Part shown: piece after piece, positions 13,101 to 24,404 of the stretch
How positions within the stretch are numbered: the stretch's first letter is position 1
Layout of the letters: each line of letters begins with the position of its first letter
Assembly (NCBI GenBank): GCA_004335835.1
Contig: RWJK01001074.1
Coordinates: forward strand, 180,323 to 244,322
Source: Scenedesmus sp. ARA3
Taxonomy: Eukaryota > Chlorophyta > Chlorophyceae > Sphaeropleales > Scenedesmaceae
Length of the DNA: 64,000 nucleotides
Direction of reading: 5' to 3'
Notes under the pieces: generated by a model
The model's input: only the letters and a program-made list of their open reading frames with translations
Databases searched by the model: none
Told to the model about the DNA's origin: nothing
Translations under genes and position numbers: made by a program

Positions 13101-16100
13101 GTGGTCACAGACGGATTGACTGTTTAATACATTGGTGCCGCCCTTCCGCGCATCTTTCAATGCAGCCATCGCATGCACCGACCTCTGTGCTGCTGCCAAT
13201 GGCACCTGGGCACCAGCTGCCTGCAGCGTCAGCCAGCAGCCGCCCTGCTCTACCCGTTTGTGGCGAGCATTGACATTGCTTCTTTCGCCCTGCTGTCTGC
13301 TGTGGTTACACAACCGCAACACAAATCTTGTGACAAAGCTGAACATGTGCTGCTGCGGCTCCTGCTACTACTCACCATTGTTCTGATGCAGCCATCGCAT
13401 CCACCGACATCTGCGCTGCCGCCAATGGCACATGGGCACCAGCCGCCTGCAGCGTCAGCCAGCAGCCCCCTTGTGCTGCCGCGGGTGGGGCCTGGGCCCC
13501 CCGCAGCATGTGGAGCCTTGAGGGGGGCATGGACATGCTGATTGTGGGGCTGCTGCAGGGTGCACTGAGCTACCCCTTCTTTGACCCAGTGCTGACTGGT
13601 GAGCGTGATGCATAAACATCGACAGTAGATTCGAGCAGTAGTTGTTAGGTAATTTCGTAACACTGCGACACGTCCGCTATTGTAGCACCTATGGGCCCCG
13701 CCAACAAACAGTTGAGTGCCTGGTGATGTTGGCATTGGCATTAGCATGGACGTGCTCCTTGTGGGGCTGCTGCAGGGAGCGCTGAGCTACCCCTTCTTCA
13801 ACCCAGTGCTAACTGGTGAGCATGATGAATGAATAGTTGAGTGTCTGGCTGGTACTGTTGGCATGGGCATTAGCATGGACATGCTGCTTGTGGGGCTGCT
13901 GCAGGGGGCGCTGAGCTACCCCTTCTTCGACCCTGTGCTGACTGGTGAGCGTGATGAATAACCAGTTTGAGTGTCTGGCTGGTGATGTTGGCATGGGCAT
14001 TAGCATGGACATGCTGATTCTTGGCCTGCTGCAGGGCGCGGTGAGCTACCCCTTCTTTGACCCAGTGCTGACAGGTGAGGAGTTTCCAGAGACAGTTGAT
14101 AACGCACGTTGCTACATTCTGTAGGCCTTTGTTTCTGCAGCATATGTGGAGCCGCTTGATTGTGCAGGACGGCATGCTATAGGTAAGGTTCCAGCGCGTT
14201 GCGCACGGTCCTGTGTGCCGGCCCTTGCTGCATGGCAAACGCCACAGGAGCCCTAGCGCAAGGTGGTACGGTGCACTGCTTGCTGTGCTGTCTCGCCCTA
14301 TCCTTGGCAGTGGACATTCTGCTTCTGCTGCTGCTCCTCCATGATGGACTGCGGGGAACACATGATGCTGCAAGTTGGTGGGTGCTGACAACTCTGCACC
14401 TCTGCTGCTGCTGCTGCTGCTGCAGATCGTGCATTTCTGGGTGAGCCGCGCACCATGGTGCGCTCCTTCATCACTGGCGGCGTGATGGCCATCCTGTTCA
14501 TCTTCCTGTTCTCCTTTGTGGGCATCTTTGGGGCCATGGAGGCGGTTTTGAACCCCAGCAGGTGTGGTACATGCAATTTTTCACTCTCTTTTTCTCATGG
14601 GACTGGGAAACTGGGCTGCTGCGGCGTGGCTCGACTGTTGCCGGTTGTATCTCGGTCGTGCACCTTGGGTGATGGCCATCCTGTTCATCTTCCTGTTCAG
14701 TTTTGTGGGCATCTTCGGGGCCATGGAGGCAGTTCTCAACCCTGGCAGGTGCGACGACATACAACCCAAACACAGTCTGAGCTCGAAGTGTCCTGGACAG
14801 GTCCCATGTGGCCGAGTTGCAACCTGCTGGTGCAGTTGGTGCTCTGCTGCTCGTTGGCTGCCATCGTGATTGCTGCCGATTTTCACAACCCGCCACTGTA
14901 CACCCTGTACTGCACGATTCACCCTGCCTGCAATCGTTCAATGCCCGCAGTGTTCCCTGCGACGCCTATGCTGGTATGCTGGCCGGGCAGCCCTACGCTG
15001 TTGCACACTACTTTAGCACTGCCGTCTTTTGCCTGGTTAACCTCACCTTTCAACACAGTGGCAAAGTTACACCCGCCCACTGCTGCTGCTGCCCACGCTG
15101 CTGTGTACCCTCCTGCAATCTTCACATTCCTGCAGTGTCCCGTGTGACATCTATGCGGGCATGCTGGCTGGCCAGCCCTACGCAGTTGCGCGCTACTTTG
15201 GCACTGCTGTGTTCTCCCTGGTCAACCTCATCTTCCTGGTCAGTTCCTGCAGCGTGCTGGACTCTACCTTTGCAAGCACTTCAAAGCTGTTCGGGCCGGA
15301 GCTGTTTGGTGCCATTCTGAGAGGCAGGCCGCTGCCGCCACAGCTGGCTACTGTCAAGTGAGTGCCATTTGAACATCTTAGGCATTGTAGCTTGTGGACC
15401 CTGGCGCCATGCGAGACAGTGTGACTGACAACGAGATCAACATAAAACATATGCTGCCTAGCCAGCTGGCCAGAGGCAAGTGAGTGCCTGCGCAGCTGTT
15501 GCACCTTCCTGGTCAGCTCCTGCAGTGTGCTGGACTCTACCTTTGCATCAACATCAAAGCTGTTTGGGCCGGAGCTCTTTGGGGCCATCTTGAGGGGACG
15601 CCCGCTGCCACCACAGCTGGCCACTGTCAAGTGAGTGTGATATTTACATTGGAAGGGTGGTGCTTGCATGTGGGTCCTGGCATCAAGCACGTGATACAGG
15701 CTGCGTACCCAGCTGGCTACAGTCAAGTAAGTGCCTGCGCAGCTGTGTGTTTATCTTCCTGGTCAGCTCCTGCAGCGTGCTGGACACTCTTTTCCAAGCA
15801 CCTCAAAGCTGTTTGGGCCGGAGCTGTTTGGGGCCATCCTGAGGGGTAGGGAGCTGCCGCCGCAGCTGGCTACTGTCAAGTGAGTAGGAAGTTGTAAGGA
15901 ACGAGGTGCAGTGCTGCTAAGCTAGCTAGGTCAGTGCAAGGATCATACACATCCCAGATTTGCTTCCCGGCAATGGACATCCTGGCATTCCATCACTTCC
16001 TGCTGCGGCTGCTGCATGCTTACACACACTGACCTCATGTGTTTGCCGCTGCTTGTCAAAATCTGCTGCTGCAGGCACGCGTGGGTGGGCCGCTTTGCGA

Positions 16101-17163
16101 TTGTGTTCATGGCCATTGTGGGCACGCTGCCGCTGCTGGCGGGTCCTTCCGCACTGGATGCCACCACCATCAGCGGCACCATGGTGGTGGGCCTGGGTGA
16201 GTGAAGCACAGGCTTTTGTTTCGGTCTTTGATTTGTTTTGTTGAGTTAGGTTAATGGACTTGCAACTCAGCAGCATGTGTTGCAGTCGGTGGGTGGTGTC
16301 GCCGGCATCAAGGTGGTGGGCCTGCTTGCACGGCTGGGCTCAGCACTTGTTATGTGCTTTACTGCACAACAGCATGTTTTGCACAGGTGCGATGGGCCCT
16401 CAGCGCTGGACGCCACCAGCATCAGCGTCACCATGGTGGTGGGGCTGGGTGAGTGACATGTTAATGACAAGGAGTGCACGCAGCAGACTGCAAATTTAGT
16501 GCATTGGGTTGGCCTGCATAGATGCGATGCTGACGCGCAGCATGCTACGTCACTTGGCAAGCAATAGCTCATTCCTGCCGTGCCTCTTTTCCCGCCACTT
16601 CTCCCTCTCTTTCCCGCTGTCCGCAGGCCTCCCGTGTTTGCGCTGACGTTCCTCAAGGGCTACCGCCCCCTGGTCTTCCACCTGCCCTCAACTCATTATG
16701 CATACACCCTTTAAGTCTTGCTGGTGTTTTCGCTGTGCTGTTTCCCGTTGTCTCCCGCCTTGCAGGTCCTCCCGTGTTTGCGCTGACCTTCCTCAAGGGC
16801 TACCGCCCCCTTGTCTTCCACCTGCCTTTCTGGACCGGCGTGGCCTTCGGCGTGGTCATGCAGCTCTCCAGCAGCCCAACCTTCAAATCCTCGATGAACG
16901 TTTCCGGCTTCGCGATCGGCTCCGGGCACTACGCGACACTCCTCGGCTTCAACGTCGTGAGTGCCGTCGTGTGCTGGGCACTCGCAGGATTGGCTTTGTT
17001 GGATAACAGGGCCGGCAGAACGCTCGAGAGGCTGCCTGGAGATGAGGCAGACGATGATGAGTTGGAGCTTGCAGCAGCAGGTGATAATGGAGATGTGCTG
17101 CCTGTGAAGGACTTGGACGCCTTCAAGCCAGCTGCTGCTGCTGCGCCAGCAGGCCAGGCGTGA
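8489..17163 (+). CDS. Sodium:solute symporter (SSS) family transporter
   Basis: Thirteen exons join in phase to 663 residues: 8489-8700, 8982-9043, 9332-9425, 9703-9840, 10160-10222, 10468-10567, 10778-10865, 12090-12239, 13392-13598, 14426-14561, 15136-15357, 16075-16196 and 16766-17163. SSS signatures are SFVSWIFAKGILNTATLG, GVVGGLAYSAW, LPEAIHARYG, GGMRASLFTDVFQ and SSCSVLDSTFASTSKLFG, with about 12-13 hydrophobic segments. Residues of roughly 253-330 (exon 8 and the start of exon 9) form a Cys-rich loop with N-Y-T and N-G-T-W glycosylation-like sites, probably outside the membrane. The C-terminal tail is acidic and Ala-rich. The substrate is unknown; it does not resemble the plant urea transporter DUR3 as I know it. 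Exons 8 to 13 each have partial copies in the flanking introns. Confidence 0.87.
10068..10159 (+). repeat. (CTG)n microsatellite ending in a splice acceptor
   Basis: About 30 uninterrupted CTG units end in CTGCAG, and the following base is the first of symporter exon 5 (10160). The tract takes the place of a normal polypyrimidine tract. Confidence 0.9.
11149..11760 (+). repeat. Tandem repeat of about 183 bp in symporter intron 7
   Basis: Units begin with CAGCCGGGGGG near 11149, 11334 and 11516 (steps of 185 and 182 bases). A further, incomplete unit flanks the N gap. Each unit holds a CGAATATTCG-type palindrome or a variant of it, the block GCGTCAACGGACCGATC, CTGCAGCAATGGCTT and a GAAACATGTGTTTAT segment. 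The copies differ by point changes and small indels, so they are real repeats rather than duplicated reads. Short open frames run through them on both strands but with no consistent codon structure. Confidence 0.9.
11636..11685. other. Assembly gap (50 N) in the 183-bp repeat
   Basis: Fifty Ns interrupt the tandem array. Comparison with the complete units shows that about 82 bases are expected between the flanking landmarks if no whole unit is missing. The gap size is therefore probably arbitrary and the copy number unknown. Confidence 0.95.
11873..12965 (+). repeat. Partial copies of symporter exon 8
   Basis: Two copies of the exon start, each with an acceptor, lie upstream (11873-11903 and 11994-12020; the real exon starts at 12090). 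Diverged copies of the exon end (..CTGCAACTACACAG) lie downstream near 12348-12370, 12424-12471, 12666-12721, 12840-12863 and 12925-12965, several followed by GT donors. The downstream blocks share intron sequence (GTGTATCGCAG), so exon edge and intron were copied together. Confidence 0.8.
13742..14074 (+). repeat. Three tandem copies of the exon 9 end, ~129-bp period
   Basis: Copies at 13742-13815, 13871-13944 and 14001-14074 repeat the last ~70 bases of symporter exon 9 (encoding MDMLIVGLLQGALSYPFFDP), each preceded by ATTAG and followed by a GTGAG donor. A partial copy of the exon 9 start lies at 13166-13260, before the real exon. Confidence 0.87.
14667..16690 (+). repeat. Partial copies of symporter exons 10 to 13
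   Basis: The exon 10 copy is 14667-14748 and ends at a GTGCGA donor. Exon 11 copies are 14951-15046, 15505-15630 and 15752-15879, with shorter scraps near 15457-15482 and 15702-15728. The exon 12 copy is 16387-16448 and the exon 13 copy 16627-16687. Most keep a usable splice site. The copies differ from the used exon at scattered positions. Confidence 0.85.
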
Positions 17164-19866
17164 GGGGTGGTGGTGGGAGGCTGTGCTGTGTGCAGCTAGT
17201 GCTGTGTCATCATATGCTGAACCAGCGCTGCAGGCCAGGCTAGGATGTATGACCGTTCGTGGTGGCAGGCGGCTTTTGTTGAATATGCCGTAAACTAAAG
17301 CTCGTGCTGTGTCATGTCCAGCTGGGGCCGCGCAGCATGCCAGGCTTAACCAGTCGCGGTGGCAGACGGCGTTTGTTGTTTTTGATGTGATGTCGAGCGC
17401 CAGCGCTGCAGGCCAGGCCGGTTTGTTGCCCAACTGTGGTGGCAGGCAGTGTTGTTGCCGTGATGTGATATCAAGCTGGCGCCGGGTTATGCCCGCTGGG
17501 GCTGCGCTGCAGGCTGCGCAAAGCGGCACTCATGTTGTTATGGTTTCCTCGTAGCACGGCTAGCCCTGTGTTGGTGCAGTCCACGGGCAGCTGCCCAGGG
17601 ATGAGCATGAGCACGATGGTGATGACTATGGAGCTGGCAGGCGACAGCGGCAACATGCTGCCTGCATATGACCTAAATGCCTCAAGCCTGCCACAGCAGT
17701 CGATGGGCCAGGAGTTTCATACTTTGCACTTGGAGTTTTCCTGTGAGGCATTTGCTGTGCTTCCTCACAGCTGGAGTGGTGCTGCAGGACTGTGCATTGC
17801 GATGCATTGTTTTGGCTTGCCCAGTAGTATGGCAAGTCCATGCTTGGCGCATTGTTTTGGTTGGCGCACTTGCCTGCCCAGTAGTATTGCAAACTCTGCT
17901 TCTTGGTGTTGAGAACTGTGCACATGTGCCTGCTGCGGTATTGTCGTTCCTGCAGCATAGAATCAAAGCTGCCGCGTGTCTGGCAGCAGCAGCGCCTCTG
18001 GCTGTGTTGTTGTCAGACACATGTAGCATAGCTGTACGCTATATGACGGTCTTGCTTGTTTTGATTGTACCGCACCGGCTTTTTGCTTGTGTCAGTTCTG
18101 TGCTTCTTGCACACAGTTGTACACGGTGACATGTGCAACAGCTGTACCAAGTTGTACATGTCTTGATGGTTAAAGTATGTGTTATTTTCATGCAAGGACT
18201 GCAACTCGGCTGTGTGCTGCTGGTTTGCGTTTCTGATCATGTGATGAAACGCAGAACTGACACCACAGCTACTAGGTAGCAGTATATTACGGCAGCAGCA
18301 CCGCACCTTGATGCTCCTGCTGCCGGTGCCACTTCAATGAAGCAAAATTTGACTGACCTGCAGGCTTTTGTCATGGCATACTACTGCTACTATTGCTGCT
18401 CAGCCAGGGGCCTGCGCCGCGTGCCGGGCAGGTGAGCAAATGTTTGCTTGCATGCAGATGGGGGTGGACATCATCCGCTAGAGCACGCTGCTGCACACCT
18501 ACGAAGCACTCAAATGCATGATTTGCAGCTGGATTAATGCTCATGTCCCGCCTGTCTGATCAGATGTTTTGTTGGGTAGGCGGGTTTTTTTCTGCTACTG
18601 GCAGAGCACGCTGTAGCACACCTACAACGCGCTGCATTACAGTGCATCGCTGGTTCTGGTGCTGAAGCTGTGTCTGTCTGCAGGTTGTTGGCTTGCACTG
18701 GCGCGTTGGATCTGGCCTCCGCATGCTGCCGTACAGCATCCTCACATGCAATTGTTCTCGGGCGTTTCATTGTCTGTGTGTCTCTCTGGATGGCAGACGA
18801 AGCGCTACATGCAGCTCAGCAGGGTTTGCCCAGATTGAAAGTTTGTTTACATTGCTGCGCTGCGACGCAGCTTTTTTGTGCTGCCAGCACAGTCGTTGTT
18901 TTATGGTAGCAACGCACAGTGCCGCAGTGTGATTGGCACTGTGCTGCAAAGGTCCTTTGTTTGCATGCAAGCATCGGCTTGTGGCGTGCCTGCTGTCTAG
19001 GTGGTGTGGGCATCTTACGTGCCACTCAGAGCTGCGTGCGGCTCTGAGCTTGTTATGTGTGCAACATGCTGACAATTGCCGAGTGATGCACCCCGTACGC
19101 AATGCAGCGCTTGTTCTGATTGTTGCAAGGGCGGTGACAGCTGTCAGCAGCATCAGCAGGCAGGCAAGTCTGGCAGGGACGCCAGGCAGCACAATCACCA
19201 CAAATGGCAGCAGGCGTGCACATCAGCAGCACCAAGCTGCAGGCTCATCGGGCCTACGGACTTGCTGGCGGCGGGGCTGCCGCTGCTGCCGCCGCCGCTG
19301 CTGCTGCTATTACTGAGCGAGGTGGTGGATGATCATAGTTGATTTACAATGACATTGGGTAACTTTGCCTGTTTGAGCAGCCAACGACAGGCTTATTGGG
19401 CTAACAGAGCAACTGCCAGCAGTTCAAAGCGCGACAGGTACAGCCATCACCACCTCACAGCTCATCTTCCGCAGTCGTCCCACGACATGTCACCCAACGC
19501 CATCAAACGAGCTCGTTATAGTAACCAGCCGTATACACCAGCTGGGCCACCGCAGCCTTGTTCACAATTGTTTGTGGTTACCAAGTGTTTGCACAATTCA
19601 AAAACTGCTTTGTTCTAGCAGCAGGGCATGGATATCCAATTGGTACTAACATACAAAGCGCCCGAATAGGTCACAGCATAAAAAGTTGAGTTTGTATCTG
19701 ATCCCAAAATAGCAGGTGCCACAATTTGTCTGACTCAAGGCGGGTACCACCCGCCTCTCATAGTATGAGATGCGCTCAGGCAATGCCGCCTGTCAGGGTC
19801 GCCATCAGCCCATGGTACAGAGCTACACAGGCAAGCGGCTGGCACTGCCGAGGTGCGCTGCGCATC
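17164..19866. other. Gene-free stretch between convergent genes
   Basis: This holds the likely 3' UTR of the symporter (+) and of the next gene (-). Degenerate repeats of about 100 bases with GCTGCAGGCCAGGC and GTGGTGGCAGGC fill 17200-17480. At 17615-17715 a diverged copy of the end of the last symporter exon can be read (MTMELAGDSGNMLPAYDL beside DELELAAAGDNGDVLPVKDL). A minus-strand TGTAA (TTACA at 19344-19348) is a candidate poly(A) signal for the minus-strand gene. No supported gene was found. Confidence 0.55.
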
Positions 19867-20267
19867 TCAGGCAGCACTTGGCTCCTTGCTAAGCGCTGGG
19901 GTGCTGGGGTCAGCCGCGTGAGCCTCCACAGCACTGCCCATCGCTTGGGCTGCCGGTATGTGGTGCACGCTGACATGGTGGGACAGGCTGAGCTGCGCCT
20001 GCACAGGAAAAAAAACATGTCTCAAAAGCGCAAGAGCTTGATGTTGCTGCCGCAGCAGAGGCAAACTGCAGTGCTTTGTCAACTCAAAGTTGCATTGTAC
20101 GATGCACTGCATTGCAAGCAATTTGACAAGCATGCCATCGCTGCCAGCCACAGCTAGGATCGACCCCACAAACTTGTATCTGCTTGTCACATACCTTGGG
20201 TGGCGCTCCCGGCTTGCCCTGCTGCTGCTCACTGCCGCCACTCAATGCCCTGTCCATGCTCGGCCGC

Positions 20268-20298
<31 letters not shown>

Positions 20299-23200
20299 GT
20301 CTGATGGGCTGCTGGCTGCTGCACTTGCGGCTGGTGCTAGACAGGTCGAAGCTGACCCTGCTGCTGCTGGTGCTGCGCCTGCCAGAGGTACCTGCAATTA
20401 CAACAGCGCAGGCAGCAGTGCACACACCAAAGTGTTTGTATGTCGCGCGGCGCGGTTTTACTGCCTTGTTACAGCAAAGGGAGCCAGACTGAGGACTGGC
20501 AGCAGGTGACAAATCTGTACTTGGACGTGCAGTACAGCAGAGAGCAGTGCATAGCACAGTATGCTCTTGGGAGCTCAGCGCTACACGCGATGTGCATTAC
20601 ACCAAATGTTCTGTGCGTACCACAACTAGGCAAGCTGCAGCATGGAGGCAGGACACACTGTGCCACAAGATAATCAGCATGCTGCGCGTACCTGCTGTGC
20701 CTGCAGTGCGTCGTGCGTCCCGGGCAGGTTGCTGCGAGACCTCCTGCAGCCCCTGTCCACTGACATTCCGGCTGCCCTGTTCTGCCCTGGGCCTGCTCTT
20801 GCTGGGATGAGGGGTGTCGTGCCGCACAAAATCATCCACCAGCTCATTTGCTGCTGCTGCATCATGCTGGCGCCCACCAGCAATGACAAACCTAACCGAC
20901 ACTGCCGGTCCTGCTGCTCCTGCTGTTACTGCTGCTGCTGCCAGGTCGTTGCCCTCTCGCAGAATAACCTGCTCATCTGAAATAGGCTGGCCATCGCTGT
21001 CAGCCCTGCCCCTAGTTGGATATGGCGTGCCCTTGCGCACAGGGCTGCTGATGTTGTCTTCACTCTCCGATTGTGCTACAGCAAAGTGCACATGCACCAC
21101 TGTCAACTGCTGCAAGCTGGAGTGATGTGGCTCCTGCGCTTCATCTTCAGACTGCCTGCCCCTGCCAGCAAACGGCGTGCCTTTGCGCTCAATACTGCTG
21201 TGCTCCCCACCACCGCCAGCGGGCACACACAACTTCACCTGCTGCTGGCAGCAGTGCTGCTGCTGCTGGCTGGCACTCTCAGGACCCTCTTTGCCAGGAT
21301 ACGGCGTGCCGTGCCGCTGGGATGCGCTGCAGCCATCAGCTGCTGCTGTTCCTGCTACAAAGCAAACACTGGCATGGCCATGCTCCCTGCCAAAGCTGCT
21401 TGGCACATCTGTCTCTGCTGCAATTGCGACAGCAGGGTCATCATCCCTTGCAGGAAATGGAGTCCCGTGCCTCTGCGATGCTGTGCTGCCATCTGCCGCT
21501 GCTGTTCCCTCGGCAAAGCTGACAGCAACACTGCCATGCTCCCTGCCAGGGTGTGGTGTGCTGTGCCGCCGGCTTGCGCTGTCTCCATCCGCTGCTGCTG
21601 TCCCTGCTGCAAATGTGACAGCAGGGTCATCCTCCCTTGCAGGAAAGGTTGTCCCGTGCCGCTGTGTTGCTGTGCTGCCATCTGCTGCCGCAGTTCCTTC
21701 TGCAAAGCTGACAGCAACACCACTGTGCTCCCTGCCGGGCTGTGGGGTGCTGTGCCGCCTGTTTGCACTGTCTCCATCTGCTGCTGCTGCTGTCCCTGTT
21801 GCAAACGTAACAGCTTGGCCGCTGCCTGAGTCATGCTCCCTTGCAGGATATGGCGTGCTGTGCCGGTGTGATGCACTGTCACCATCAGCAGCAGCCACCC
21901 CTTCCGCAAAGCTCACTGCCTGCTTCTCACCATGCTTGGAACCTTGACGGGAGAGGCTGCAGTAGGCATCTCCATTGCTGGATCTGTTGCTTGCCCGGCA
22001 TTGGCCACTGCTGCTGCTTCTGCTGCAGGCCGCACCACTATACCCCTTTGATGACTGCCTGCTGCTTGCAAGGGAGTTGCGCCTCACTGGGCTGTCTGCA
22101 TTCTGCTGCACAAGCTCTGCTGCGGTTGCAGGGCCTTCCACTGCAGCAAACTCGTGGATGGGGTAAGGCGTGCCATGCCGCACTGGAGCATGGCTGCCCT
22201 CATCAGGGCTCTCAGCTGCTCCTGCAAACCTGACCTCCCTGCGGGCCTCAGAGCTGCGCCGCTGCTGCTGCTGCTGCTGCCGTTGCTGCTGCTCCTGCTG
22301 GTGATGGCTGCCTTGCGCAGCAGCTGCTGCTGGGGGGTGGTGCTGCACAAAGTGCTGCAGCACGCCAATGTCTGCTGTGCAGCGCCTGTCCCCAGGTGCT
22401 GCATGGCCATGGCCGCAGCCAGCATGCACGCCAGCAGCAGCCTCGTAGCTGCGCCTGCTGTTGCTGCTGCCACTGGTGGTTGTGTTGGACACAGCATGCA
22501 CAACAGGCCGTCCCATAGCTCCAACTGTACTGTTGCTGATGCGCCCAGCACCACTACTACTAGCACTTCCCTGCCATGGCAAGCTACCTGTTGTGCTGCG
22601 CCGCTTGGCCTTGCCCTCAAAACCTCCATCTCCTTCTGCCGCATGCCGCACAGGACTGCCCAGCTCCTGCAGCCTGAACGCCACTGCAGCAGCGTGCAGG
22701 CTGCTTGCAGGAGAGCTGGGTGCTGGTGAGGCCCGCAGCTTCAGACTCCCAGAGCCCCTTGCACTGAGTGTTGGCGAGCCAGTGCAGCACTGCTGCAGCT
22801 GTGGCAGTGGCCCTGGTAGCTCTACTTCATCGGTGAACAGCAGCCGCTGGCTGGGGCTCATGCCTGCTGTCTTGGGGCTGTGGCTGGGTTTGGGGCTGCT
22901 GTGGCCGGGCAGCTGCAGCGAGCTGCGCGGGCTGCAGCCGCAGCTGCCTGCTGAGGTAGCACCAGGGTTGCCTGACGTGCTGCGCGTGTGGCGGGATGAG
23001 GATGACAGGCAGGGCTTCAGCGCGGCTGGGCTGCTGCTGCTGTCCCTGTTGCACCAGGCGCCGCTGCCGTTGCTGTTGATGAGCACTGCCAGGTCAGTGC
23101 TGCAGCGTCCACTGGTGGCGCGGCTGCCGAAAGCTGGGCTGGCTGCACCGCTGTTGGTGCTGCGTGCACCTGGCCCACTGTAGCTGCTGCTAGCGGGGCC

Positions 23201-24404
23201 TTGCATGAAGGGCGACTTGATGCAGCCTGTGGGCTGCATCCAGGAGGAAGCAGCAGCATCAGGCCCGTTTCCTGCAAGCTGCAACTGCTGCTGCTGCTGG
23301 CAGTTTTGTGTCGTTCTGGAGGGAGGCACTGCTATGGGGCTGAGGTAGCGGATGGGGGCCTGCTGCTGCTCACCCTGTGCAATCAGCTGCTGCTGCTGCT
23401 GTTGCTCATGTTGTAGTTCTTTGACTTGTTCGGCTGATACCCCATGTGAAGCAGTGTACTGCACCGCTTCAGTTGCTCCTGCAACCTCTGCTGCTGCTTC
23501 TAATTGAACTGCTGGCTCTACATTTTGTTTTCTGCTAAAACCAGCAGCTGCTTCACCAGCTCCTGCTGCAACTGCTCCTTGTGGTTCTGGCAGTGCCGCT
23601 ACTGTGGGTGGTGTTGGGTTGTCGGAGCCCCCAATCTGGCCTGGGGTGTGGCCACCTGCCACTGGTTGGCTGCAACTGCTCGTGGAGTCCCTCTTTGCTG
23701 CTGTGGCTGCTGCGCCCTGCTGAGCTGCAGGTGCAGCTGCTGGTTGTACTGCAACTGTTCCAACTGCTGCACTGGCTGCACAAGGAATGTTGGAGCTGCC
23801 ACAGGCAGCATGACCAGCATCCTCTGCGAAGCTGGCCTGGTGTGCCTGCATGCGGATGTAAGGGGTGTACGTTTCCAGTGTGTGACTGTAGGGTACCCTA
23901 CACAGGTGTCAGCCAGCTCAGCAGTGTTGACAGCGACACAGACATGCTGGACCTGGTGTAAGGCAAGCGGGGCATTGAAGCAAAGGGAAACCTCACCAGC
24001 CTTTTCTGATTGAAGCACGAGCACCACATATCGCACGGCGCTTTGCTGCGAGCAGTACCACTCGACTTTCAGCCTGGTGTCTTTCAGGACAGTCAGCTGA
24101 CCACAGCAGTACTATTCAGCACTTGACAGACAGGATAAACAGTTTACAATCAAGTATCAGCTTCACATAGCGTGCAGTACTGCGTGCTCGCCTTCACTCG
24201 GCACAAGCAGCAGGTGCAACGAAAATCGTTTCATCGACACCTGCAAGCTCAGCGTTTTCCTCTCACGTTGGCTCCACGTAGAGAAAGCGAATATGACAGC
24301 CACATCACACCATAGAAGGTGGCAATGACGCGCACTTCTGCTTTCTGGTGACAAGAGCGCGCCAAAACCTCAGCATGCACTGGGCCTGGGCTGGCCAGAC
24401 GCAT
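19867..24404 (-). CDS. Large low-complexity protein with R-H-x-T-P repeats
   Basis: The main exon (20692-23845) is followed by 20195-20391 and 19867-19998 (stop), with matching phases. Upstream exons are less sure: 24309-24404 (ATG at 24404), 24181-24240 and 23902-24096, joined by introns of 56-84 bases, all phase 0. The whole model gives 1277 residues. The N-terminal ~115 residues look globular (VRYVVLVLQSEKAGEVSLCF), but I do not recognise the domain. The rest is rich in Ser, Ala and Gln and carries about ten repeats of the type VSFAEGTAAADG-x-S-A-x-x-RHGTPYPAREH. The RHSTP/RHGTP cores and RRNSL look like phosphorylation sites. No function can be named. An alternative is that the gene starts at the internal ATG at 23851. 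Confidence 0.68.
20805..22185 (-). repeat. Ten degenerate copies of a 31-36 residue coding repeat
   Basis: On the minus strand, cores R-[HK]-[GSD]-T-[PT]-[YFHQ]-[PA] recur at about 22170, 21855, 21748, 21655, 21560, 21466, 21310, 21178, 21028 and 20818. The five around 21460-21860 are spaced 92-109 bases apart. Spacers follow the pattern V-x-F-x-x-G-T-A-A-A-D-G-x-S-A, so the unit is a real protein repeat rather than a homopolymer. Confidence 0.88.

Noticed and set aside
18933..19316. 127-codon plus-strand frame
   Set aside because: Ends in triplet-derived Cys/Arg runs and no homology was recognised; treated as UTR or intergenic.
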